Assembly (NCBI GenBank): GCA_003993805.1
Contig: RSEF01000001.1
Span: 66,986,849 to 67,050,848 of the forward strand
Direction: 5' to 3'
Origin: Himantopus leucocephalus
Taxonomy: Eukaryota > Chordata > Aves > Charadriiformes > Recurvirostridae
Length of the DNA: 64,000 nt
Under the pieces are notes generated by a model. That model saw only the letters and a list, made by a program, of their open reading frames with translations, did not search any database and had not been told where the DNA came from. This document shows, piece after piece, positions 55,401-64,000 of the stretch; position 1 is the stretch's first letter; each line of letters opens with the position of its first letter. Made by a program: the position numbers and the translations under genes.

Positions 55401-58400
55401 TGGCTACCAGGGTACTGCCCTAAGTCTGCAAACTGTTTTTAGGCTGTTCTTGTAAGAAAGCCGAGTGCAAACAAAAAAGAGGACAAAAGTCATGTGAAAT
55501 TCCCACTGCGTCAATGGAGCAGCTGCTTAGGAAAGCTGTAAGTAACAGCACTCAAGCTACAGTCTAGTTACAAGGAAGAGGCTAGAAGGGTGCAGACTCG
55601 GTGAGGCACATAAGCAGCTTTTCTCTCCTACCCCTTGGAAAAATTAGGAGGTTTTTCATGTGATGGCAAAATGCCACAGATATACTCCGACTGCTCTGAG
55701 TTGGATGTTTCAAATGAAGCAGAATAATGTCCTCCTAACTCTCATACTGATCAGGTACCTACCAACCAGACACTATCATGAAAGATGAACAATGCCAGGA
55801 CAGCCTTTCAGAAGGTAATCCTAAAAACGTTACTTTTTTCATGACAGCGGGTAGCTGGACTTCAAATCTTTGCCCTTCATATGTGCTCCTGTGAATTTTA
55901 CACATGTGTGGTAATCTTCAAGCCCTGCCTTTGAAGGCTTTAGTCAACTTCCAATTCTTGCAAAAATATTAGGGAACAGCTTCATAACAGAAGATTAAGG
56001 TCGTCCAAAAATACTTGAAAGTGCAGTCAAACAGTGTGCTCATGGGGACATCAACTTATCCAATAATAAAGCTGCAAAAGAAGCCTAACTATGTAGCACT
56101 TGAGATGGATCCTAACTGAAGTGAATAATTCTGTAAATGAATTGAGCAGTCACAACTGTTTTGAACTGGAGGTTTTCTTCCTATGATTTCATCTGGCCAT
56201 GCATTACAACTAAGGAAAAAAAAAAAAGAAAAAAGGAAAAAACAGCTTATCAAAGTATGCACTTAAACAAGCCACATCATTGCATGAACTGGCTGATAGG
56301 TTGCCTTGGTACAGAGAGCTCTGACCTATAGCTAAATATTAAAGGCAAGATGAAAGTCAGTGTGTCAATATTTGCTACAGATTCAGAATTTAAGCACGGC
56401 AGAGATGAGTCCCTTTTTTATGTGGTAAAGAGCAAGCATAAGAGTAACAGAACAAGGGCTCTTTTCTTGGCACGGTTAGTGTAAAGTCTAAGTGTATAAA
56501 ATCCTAGTGAGTGAAAAGAAAAGCAACGTACAAGTGCATAAAGTACAAAACTTGTGTCACATACAGGACACTTTCCAGCACCGTTTGTATTTGTTTAAAT
56601 AAGCCTCACTAAAACCAAACAATCCTTAGTGTATATAAGCATTTAACGACTTGTGTTTAGTACAACACACTAGACAACTATTTAAACAAAAATATTTCAA
56701 ATAAACAGTATTATACTGTACTTCTCTTGCTGAAATTAAAAAAATATTTACATCAGACTGAAAAAAGATTTTCTCTAACATAATATTAAAAACCATGAAA
56801 TCAGCTGAAAATGATACGTTTATCTATTGAAACAAAAATCTGCTCTTACTGCAGCAAGATAATTTTGTGAGACTGAACATTGTGAATACTGTCACACGGA
56901 TTTACTTCTTATAATTGCCTAGTAAAAAAAAAGTTACGTAAAGAATACAATTAATCAATACTTCCTCAGAAAGCATCAAGCAAAGGAAATCCAATAGGTC
57001 CAAAGCAATAGTTTAAGACCAATAATTTTTCCCCCCCAATCGATTACTAACGTTTTAGCTCACTTAGCATAGCCCAGTCAAACTACCTTTTGGAGGCTCC
57101 TGAGCAACGTTTGGCTCTGGAACGCCCTCTACAGTCGGCTGCTCAGTCATGATTTCCACGTTAGGCGCTGCAGTCATCATTTGATGGAATGGAAACGTAT
57201 AAAAAGCTTGAGCTTGCTGAAGATATGCGTAGTATCTTAGAAACGGAGAGAAAAAGAGACATAATTTATGAACAATTTTGAAATTTAGCGATATATCAAA
57301 TAGACTGTAAACATCATTTTTTAACGAGGCTGGCATGTACTGCGCTTACATTCTTCAACAACTCTATTAACAATTATCCAAATCCACTAAGGAGTCTGAC
57401 TGCCTAGCTGGTATCAAGGGGTGTTAAACCCAACATTAACAGTACAATTCTCTCCACTTTAATGTGGAAGAATCACAACATTTGTAAATGAAGTGTAGAG
57501 CTTTCCCCTTTTTTTCTGAAAAAAAAAACCCAAACCCCCCACTCTGTAGCACACGTTACCAAGGCAAACAGTCTATCAAACAGATTTACAACACAAGCGA
57601 GTTAAAACTCTTTGGACTTCAAGTTTCCCAAGTTTTAGATTGTCTTAATGTTACATCAGTTCCTTTGTCTGATATGATACAGAACGGATGAATCATTCTG
57701 GGCTACAAAGCATTACGAATACACACAGCATTAGTTACTATGCAGATTATTAAACAGCTTTAACAAATCACATAGCAGATGTTGTCCAGTTATCGCACAA
57801 TGGATCCCAACACAAATATTACACTTATTCTACACAGAAGTGTTCACACATGCACAGATTCAGTCTCCTTCCACACACAAAGACATTTTTCCATACACAG
57901 CTCTTTTGCTCCACACGTTTATTAGTCACCTACAGCCCTCACTCCCCAACACAAACTTATCCTTCACACTGTCATTCCCTTCTACCTGTGCAGCCGCCTT
58001 CTTGTCCATAGATTCTACTGCCATACAAATACATAGAAAAGATTTTGTGAACAGTAAATTTTCAGGAAATAATTTTATTACCTCAGAGCTATTCACAAAA
58101 ACACCAAAGAATTTTTAGATATATAGAAATATCTCAAAAGAAGGGGCCATTCTCTATTATGCAATGGGTATTTATTTAAGAATCCCACTGTAAATCTGAT
58201 TTATGTCAGAACAGCCCACAGTCTTGTGATCAGGCCACTGATTTTGGACCAGATACCCGCCCTGAACCAAGGAGAATAAATTCAAACGAAGGTCTGTCAG
58301 ATTCCTGGGGAAGTTGCCTAACAAAGTCATGGGAGATTTTCAGAGTATAGTAAATACCTCCCCGCCCCTCCCCCCCCTTGCTGGAAGAGTTCCATTTTAT

Positions 58401-59583
58401 ATAAAATACTTGTCCAGTTACTGAACAGAATAAAACTGATCCTCAGATTTGTATTGGGAAATACAACTGAGACACGTGGAATCCAGTTCATTATGTAATA
58501 AATGCTTAATCATACAGAGTAGAACAAAGTGAGTAAGAAAGACGTGCAAGTACCTAACCGAGGAACAGTCTCTAAGAAGTCTTCTTATAATACGCCTTCT
58601 TATTTTATGCATATTTAAAGTCTCCTTCTCTCAAAGGGAACAAAATTCCCTTTAAACAGAAGAAAATTTGCACCATATCATGGACAAGTCCTCTATCCAC
58701 ATGGTAATGAGATGAAAGAGAGCTTTTACCCCCACCTCTAACCCTCATATATACATTTTTAGATCATTTTTATTGCACGGGTTGAGAAACACAGTATTTT
58801 ATTACTGATGTATACATTATGGAACATTTAAATAAATATTTTCAGCTCCAGGAGGAAAAGGTAGTGAACTAACCCCTCCCCCCTTCAGTCCACGATAAAA
58901 ATGAAAGAAAAATAAAAGGGAGAAGAGGAAATAAAAAAAGATACACTCACTGGAACAAGAACTAATATGAACTCATTTACAAACCCACGCACACAGGCCT
59001 CCGCTGCACGCATGTGTTTCTTCACACACAGCGAGCCCCGTCCCCGCCGTCGCCCCATCAAACCCCGACGCCCCTTCACAGCCGGGCTGCCCGCCCGCCC
59101 CCCCTTCCACGCAGCGGTCTCGCCTGCCCCACAGCCTCAAACACCCCACCGCCCCCGGCACAAGGCAGCGCTGGCCCCGCACGGCCCGCCCCCGCCCGCC
59201 CACCTCCCCCGCCAGCAGGGGGGGACCCTTCTCCCACCCCCTCATAAACACCCGCCCCCCNNNNNNNNNNNNNNNNNNNNNNNNNNNNNNNNNNNNNNNN
59301 NNNNNNNNNNNNNNNNNNNNNNNNNNNNNNNNNNNNNNNNNNNNNNNNNNNNNNNNNNNNCCGGGAACGCCTCCCCTCCCCCTCCCCCCCCCCGCTTTGT
59401 GCCCAGGGCGGGCTCGGGGAAGCGGGGGGAGGGGAAGGGGAGCCGCCACAGCCCGGTCCCGGCTCCCCCCGGCCGCGGGAGTGGGGTAATGGAGGAGAAG
59501 GACAACGGCGATCCCCACCGCGAGGCCCGAGCGCGGCTGCGGGCGGGCCCCCGCCGGTACCTGCCCAGCTCCTCGGCCTCCAT
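49421..59583 (-). CDS. TDG: G/T mismatch-specific thymine DNA glycosylase, 10 coding exons
   Basis: Nuclear base-excision-repair enzyme that removes T from G:T mispairs and 5-formyl/5-carboxylcytosine during active demethylation. Exons in coding order (+ coordinates): 59561-59583, 57087-57235, 54257-54486, 53678-53747, 52152-52287, 51990-52072, 51803-51897, 50104-50275, 49673-49801, 49421-49560; all GT-AG and in phase, 1,227 nt, 408 aa (human 410). It starts MEAEELG. A Lys/Arg-rich regulatory region spans about 58-110. The catalytic core carries the GINPG motif with the catalytic Asn at 138 (human N140). The [12 protein letters not shown] insertion loop has Arg273 (human R275). VKEE at 327-330 matches the human SUMOylation site (K330), and EVQEVQYTF resembles the SUMO-interacting segment. 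The C-terminus is shorter and more divergent than human. Exon 1 lies in the CpG island; a 100-N gap sits in intron 1, so no coding sequence is missing. The promoter is shared with UQCC6. Confidence 0.98.
51040..51255 (+). mobile_element. Old CR1/L3-like LINE remnant in TDG intron 7
   Basis: Weak similarity to the CR1 3' end on the plus strand: AGATCAGGTTAAACAAACC, then ATCTTCCAGCACTAGATG and TCTATGA. Antisense to TDG. Edges are approximate. Confidence 0.5.
54487..57086 (-). other. TDG intron 2
   Basis: 2.6 kb of AT-rich sequence without recognisable exons or young repeats. Confidence 0.7.
57236..59560 (-). other. TDG intron 1
   Basis: AT-rich up to about 58950, then CpG island with the 100-N gap. 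No further exon recognised. Confidence 0.7.
59261..59360. other. Assembly gap, exactly 100 N
   Basis: The round length suggests a gap of unknown size. It lies in TDG intron 1 within the CpG island and is flanked by C-rich runs. No TDG codon is lost, because exon 1 is complete at 59561-59583. Confidence 0.99.
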
Positions 59584-59703
59584 GCTCGGGCGCGAAGCCT
59601 CCCGCCGCCGATGGGGCTATTGTCACCGGCCGCCCCCCGCCGCCACCACCGCCCCCTCCCCCCGCGCCTCAGAGCCCCAACCGACCTGCCGGGCAGCCCC
59701 GCG

Positions 59704-59726
59704 TCACGTGAGCGGCGGCGGCCAAT
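59704..59726. promoter_or_regulatory. E-box plus CCAAT box
   Basis: Palindromic TCACGTGA (USF/MYC/TFE type), then CCAAT about 10 bp further on, upstream of the TDG start on its strand. A CCAAT box would be an NF-Y site. Confidence 0.5.
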
Positions 59727-59941
59727 GGGAGCGCGCAGCCGGCCGGCCGAGCCGGCGAGGGCGGGGCGCGGGGAGGGGGCGGTGCCAGTGCCGGCGCCGG
59801 TGCCGGTGCCCGTGGGGAAGGCGGCGGGAGGCGGCTCCCCGCCGCCCCGGGCCGGGAGCAGCCGCTCGGGGCGCCTGGGGGAGGTAGCGGGGGTGGGTGC
59901 GGGGTCTCAGCTGCCTCCCGCGGCCTCAGGGTCTCGGGGCC

Positions 59942-59960
59942 TACGTCACGGCTACGTCAC
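59942..59960 (+). promoter_or_regulatory. Tandem CRE-type sites
   Basis: Two identical octamers TACGTCAC, start-to-start distance 11 bp, which puts them on nearly the same face of the helix. ATF/CREB family binding is the expected reading. Confidence 0.55.
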
Positions 59961-60209
59961 CCGCAAGCTGGGTACTCCTCCGTGAGGGGCGGGCCTCGGC
60001 ACCGCCGCCGCCATGTTGCGGCCGCCCCGCAGGCGGAGGGGATGACGCACCTCCGGCGCGTTACGTGTGCGTGGAGGGTTGTGGGGTGTGACAGACCGCC
60101 GCCGCCGCCGGGCGGGTGGCGCTGGGGCCGCGGCCGGTTCCCGCCGCTGGGCTGCCTTGTGCCGTGAGGGAGCGAGGAGGCGCCGCGCCGCCGGGCCCTC
60201 CCCGCGGCC

Positions 60210-61605
60210 ATGCCCGCCGGCGTGCCTTGGCCCACCTACCTGAAGACGCTGGCGGCCAGCATGCTGGCCATGTTCGCCGGCGCCGAGGTGGTGCACAGGT
60301 ACTACAGGCCTGACCTTGTAAGTGCTGGGGCGGCTGCGGGAGGGAAGGGGCTCCGGTAGAGGTTTTTGGGTTGTCTGGTGTCTGGCCCGACTGGGGGGGG
60401 GGGAAATAAAAATAAAATGATGAGGCTCTGAGGAAGCAGCGGCCCAGGTAGGCAGGTCGTGTCTTGGGAGCTGCCTTCAAACCGGCGAGGTGGCACCGAA
60501 GATAGGCAAGCTGTGCAAGCTTCCTCACAAGGGGTTTCTGCTGTGGGGAGTTGGTTTTTTTTGAAAAGAGCACGGAAAAGTGCCGAGAAGGCGCTACATT
60601 GGATTTAAATAGACTTTTTCTTGAAGATAACCAAAAGTTTACATTAGAAACAATGACAGGCTGAGAGTCAAGACTATCTAAATTACAGTCACAGAGAACC
60701 AAGCTCCAACTGAGACCGCCCACCAGGGATATCAGTGGTTGATTTGGTTTCTTGGAGGCCTTCCAACTTGTAAGCTTTATCTCGTCCTCCTTCCCTTGTA
60801 CACTTTTTGTTTTTTTTAAAAAACACTGTGCTATATGAAAAACAGAAATAAGTTAAAAAATCACCACGCTTGAGCTGTCATGTCAAAATTTAAGCGAGGA
60901 GGCTTAAATCATTGATAGATGCGTAAAAAATTATGTATTTTAAGTTTCTACTGTAGCCTTCATTGCAGGGAAATAGGTATGTTTACTCAGAATGATCTAA
61001 TGATCTATACCTCTTTAGCACAAATTTGGAGGAGCTACGGTGTTTAAAACATGTCATCTGGTATCTTTCCTTTTTTTTAAATTTCATCTCCGGTTTCAGT
61101 GCTTAATTTCTAAAACAGAATGGTGGAAGCAGTGAAACCTTTTTTTCTGTCACCAAGAGAAGGAATATGTTTGGAAACTTCAACTGTACTAGACATCTCA
61201 ACCAAGCTTACTTTCTTAAATGGCAAATGAAGCGTTGTTCCTTTAAAACAAACTGTCCGTTCTTCCTTTTTCCTCCTTTTTTTCAAATCATGTTTTGCTA
61301 CTTTAAAATGAAAGTCAAATTACAAAAAGGTAATAGGTTAATTTTTAAAATGTTTTGCATGTAAGAATTATACTCTGCTCAAAAAAGAGGGCAGTATAAT
61401 CACAATTTAGCTATAATGCTGTCTCTGTTACCCAGTACGCTAATTTACTGTTTTGCGAGTTTAGTTTTTCTTCTGTCACAACACTGATGTCTTTCTCCAT
61501 TTTTAACAGAGTATACCTGAAATACCTCCTAAGCCTGGAGAACTGAAAACAGAACTGTTGGGTCTAAAAGCAAGATCAAGCAAAGTTCAAACTTCACAAC
61601 AGTGA
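60210..61605 (+). CDS. UQCC6: Ubiquinol-cytochrome c reductase complex assembly factor 6 (brawnin), 2 exons
   Basis: Orthologue of human C12orf73/BRAWNIN, an inner-membrane mitochondrial microprotein needed for respiratory complex III assembly. Coding exons are 60210-60317 (36 codons) and 61510-61605 (31 codons plus stop), joined by a GT-AG intron in phase 0; 67 aa against 71 in human. It opens MPAGVP and has one hydrophobic helix at about 12-28 (AASMLAMFAGAEVV). The strongly conserved HRYYRPDL follows, and the second exon gives IPEIPPKPGELKTELLGLK. The C-terminal tail after GLK is short and polar and diverges from human. The protein is too small for a 70-codon ORF filter and is split by the intron, so simple ORF scans miss it. 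It is head-to-head with TDG; start codons are 627 bp apart. Confidence 0.96.
60318..61509 (+). other. UQCC6 intron
   Basis: 1.2 kb, GC-rich for the first 200 bases, then AT-rich. Nothing else seen. Confidence 0.8.
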
Positions 61606-61872
61606 CCAGAATTTACTTACGTTATGAAAACTAGAACTGATATAATACTTGTTCAACTGTCTCAACTGCAGAAATCCATATGTGAAATACTGTACTCCAT
61701 TAATACTTTTTTGTTCTTTCCTTTAAGCAGACTTAAAGGCAGCATTAAAAATAAATGTACAATGAATAATGTTGTTAAAAGTCCAGTCAGTTGTGTGCCA
61801 AAATGCTTATGACTTCTTAATCTTGATTGCAGTGTAAGTATCCTTCAGAATAAAAGATGTGAACTCACATTG
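61606..61872 (+). other. UQCC6: UQCC6 3' UTR with two poly(A) signals
   Basis: Starts after the TGA at 61603-61605. AATAAA occurs at 61750-61755 and again at 61849-61854, so two alternative ends of about 160 and 265 nt are plausible. No repeat is seen. Confidence 0.6.
61849..61854 (+). terminator. Distal poly(A) signal of UQCC6
   Basis: Canonical AATAAA about 245 bp after the stop codon, followed by T/G-rich sequence. Confidence 0.55.
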
Positions 61873-61874
61873 GT

Positions 61875-64000
61875 GAGTCTGATGGAATTTGAAACTCATT
61901 AACAAGTATAGGAAGTTCATCATATTGAAAAGTTGAGCTTTTCAGGCCATGCATTAGTCTTAATAAGCTTACCCACTCATCTGTAGTACAACCTCACTTA
62001 CCTGTTGGCATTTCTCCCCTTTTTAAATTTTAACTCAGTATTACTGGATATAACACAGAATGTGATAGAGTAAGTGATGGCACTTACAAATAAGAAAGAT
62101 TCCTTCTTGCAGGACTTCTTGCACTGGACATCTCCTAATGCTGGCTAACTGCTGTAGCAGCAGTTATGTTGGCTTTCTGTTTGTATTCCTGACAGGAAAT
62201 CGACTTTGGTCTGCTGTAAGGATCTTAAAACTTGGTTGTATTGTAAAATAGGGCGAATACATACAGATTGTACTGAAATTATGTACGTTTATACTCTATG
62301 TGGGCATCATCTTCTGTTTACAGCTACTTTTGATAGCTGTAGATACACAGAACTCTGAAATAACAAGTCCAGGTTTACTTTTCAGTCCAGAAATAGGATC
62401 ACCAAAAAACTGAAGATAGACAAAGTGAACATCCCACAAAGATGGTACAACCCATTTTTGAGTGGTATACAGCAGAGCTAGTGAAAGTTGGGGATTGATT
62501 TCCCTTGAGAAAGGTACCAAGACAAGGCACAGGCTTCATCCTCAATTCTCACTCAGGTTTAGTTTGGGAAAGAAAACTGCAGTCTGACTGATTACCGATT
62601 AAGGAAACAGAAAGCTCCCTAATTGCTACTGGCAAAGTACTTGGAGCTCTTGTAATAGCAGAAGGATCCAGAAATGATCACTGGAAGTGCTACTTTTACA
62701 CCTGTTCCAGCTGTGAAGCTGTTATTTCTGTTTGCATAAACTGAAGTGGTTTTCCTAGGAAGAAAGGTTTATAGTTCCTCTGCACATGTGTGTGCCTCTG
62801 CTCTCACAGTTTTGCAACTGTTGGCTAATTTAGAAAAGTAGCTGAGGCAGAATAAGATCTTTTCCTTCTCTTATATGCCTACATGGATGTTAAGGCTGCA
62901 GCCTGTACTTAGTATTACTAGATAGCAGCCTCTTTATCACAGGCACCTTTATGACAGCAGTCACTGATAGAAAGGCCTCAAGTCAATCTCAGATGTTAAG
63001 CCTAAATGAAATCAATCAATGAGAACATCTTACTAGGTCAAGTTCTGGTGAAACTACTTTTTCCATCACTGTACCTAAAGAAAGCTGAGATTGACAACCT
63101 TCCGCCTCAGCATAAGATAAAGTTTATTGAAGAGACAAGATGGTGCAGTTCAGCAGTATTTCGTTCCTGTTCTGACTAGGGCAGGAACAGCAGTTTTTCA
63201 GTTATCCCTTTAAAGAGCCAGGATTCACCAGCCCTTACCCTTGCTTACTTTGCAAGTTACTCATGCTTTGTCACAGTATCTCTTCTGTCATTATAGTTGA
63301 TTTCTGACATGAAAGCTGCATTTCTCCCTGTTTTCTAAAGGCTATTCAGATCTAAAGGCTGCAGAGGGAAGTTACTACTAATTTGGACTGTTTTTCTAAA
63401 TGTATCCTGGTACTAATAGAAACCGGGAAACAGGGAGCACATGTTGTACCCCAGCCTGTTCTAGCAGAGGGAACCCATTCTCATTAGTGCCCACCTAGGA
63501 ACAGCAAAGCTGACAACACCCCGAGTCAATGTGACTGCAGCACTGAGAAAAAATAGCCTCAGTGACGGGGAGACACTTCTTCCAGCATTGACATTCTTTT
63601 ACTTCACAGAGCTGACACCCCCACCCCCCAAAAAAACCCCACCACACCTACAAATGCATTTTGTGCTTATTAATAGCAAACACTTGTCACTCCAGGGTAG
63701 AGAAAGCAGCTGGACCACAGCTATGTTGCACATGATACCCTCAGCTGAGGAAGATGAAGAAGTACAAAGCATGACTCTCAAGTGTGCTCTTTATTTTCTG
63801 AAATTAACCAGGTATGTCATCCTAAAACCAATCAAGGCATTGAGAACTCCAGCTATGTAACAGAACAAAGGTTGCTTAAGTCTAGAAGTAATTAACAGAT
63901 TAAGAATACTGTAGCAAGCAACCCTACAGTTCCAATACTCCTCTTCGGTTTGTTAGCTGCAAAAGCACCCAACCACACAGTAGGCATGAGCCATGTTTGC
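61875..64000. other. Intergenic; possible 3' end of a minus-strand gene
   Basis: No coding exon recognised. Two minus-strand AATAAA hexamers (63128-63123 and 63795-63790) could belong to the convergent neighbour, which by human synteny would be HSP90B1. No KDEL-ending coding sequence was found, so its last exon, if present, is outside the window. Confidence 0.4.

Larger units (their letters stand above)
58990..60330. promoter_or_regulatory. CpG-island bidirectional promoter of TDG and UQCC6
   Basis: Very GC- and CpG-rich, with no TATA box near either gene start. Between the two ATGs (59583 minus, 60210 plus) are a palindromic E-box TCACGTGA at 59704-59711, a CCAAT box at 59722-59726, two TACGTCAC CRE-type sites at 59942-59949 and 59953-59960, a YY1-like GCCGCCATGTTG at 60007-60018 and TGACGCA at 60043-60049. 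Human TDG and C12orf73 are also divergent neighbours. Binding is inferred from motif matches only. Confidence 0.75.

Noticed and set aside
58967..59887. 306-codon plus-strand ORF across the second gap
   Set aside because: Low-complexity Pro/Arg translation of a CpG island with N inside, antisense to TDG exon 1.
60061..60723. 220-codon minus-strand ORF opposite UQCC6 exon 1
   Set aside because: GC-driven open frame antisense to a real exon; no recognisable domain.
63790..63795. Minus-strand AATAAA as the definite HSP90B1 poly(A) signal
   Set aside because: No coding sequence in the window supports the assignment; kept only as a possibility.
63531..63860. 109-codon plus-strand ORF with an acidic EEDEE run, considered as an HSP90B1 piece
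   Set aside because: Wrong strand for the expected convergent HSP90B1 and no KDEL end or HSP90 motif.

Overview
This window is a bird nuclear chromosome segment: intron-rich vertebrate genes, two CpG-island promoters that each contain an assembly gap, chicken-repeat-1 (CR1) LINE tails, and a solo endogenous-retrovirus LTR of a type common in non-galliform birds. Proteins were recognised by reading spliced exons and comparing them with remembered human orthologues; no search was run. The gene order matches human 12q23.3 (NFYB - HCFC2 - GLT8D2 - TDG - UQCC6/C12orf73 - HSP90B1).

Layout. 1-7945: no assignable gene; synteny predicts the 3' end of NFYB to the left, and a CR1 lies at 7078-7395. 7945-28401 (minus): HCFC2, 15 coding exons, 808 aa, with an approximately 4 kb 3' UTR. 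27830-28980: GC-rich divergent promoter of HCFC2 and GLT8D2, interrupted by 306 N. 32619-46784 (plus): GLT8D2, 9 coding exons, 350 aa; its introns hold three CR1 copies and the solo LTR. 47330-59583 (minus): TDG, 10 coding exons, 408 aa, tail-to-tail with GLT8D2. 58990-60330: divergent CpG-island promoter of TDG and UQCC6, with a 100-N gap inside TDG intron 1. 60210-61605 (plus): UQCC6 (brawnin), 2 exons, 67 aa. 61875-64000: no coding sequence seen; HSP90B1 is expected just beyond the right edge.

The genes are not a pathway. HCFC2 is a Kelch transcriptional adaptor, GLT8D2 a Golgi/ER-type glycosyltransferase-8 protein, TDG the G/T mismatch and 5-formyl/5-carboxylcytosine glycosylase, and UQCC6 a mitochondrial complex III assembly microprotein. 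They form two head-to-head pairs (HCFC2/GLT8D2 and TDG/UQCC6) arranged tail-to-tail, so promoter sharing is the main functional link. No previously undescribed system was found. The most useful leads are the tandem CRE-type sites between TDG and UQCC6, a related repeat pair of unknown family inside HCFC2 introns, the possible read-through C-terminus of HCFC2, and a possible unassigned terminal exon near the left edge.
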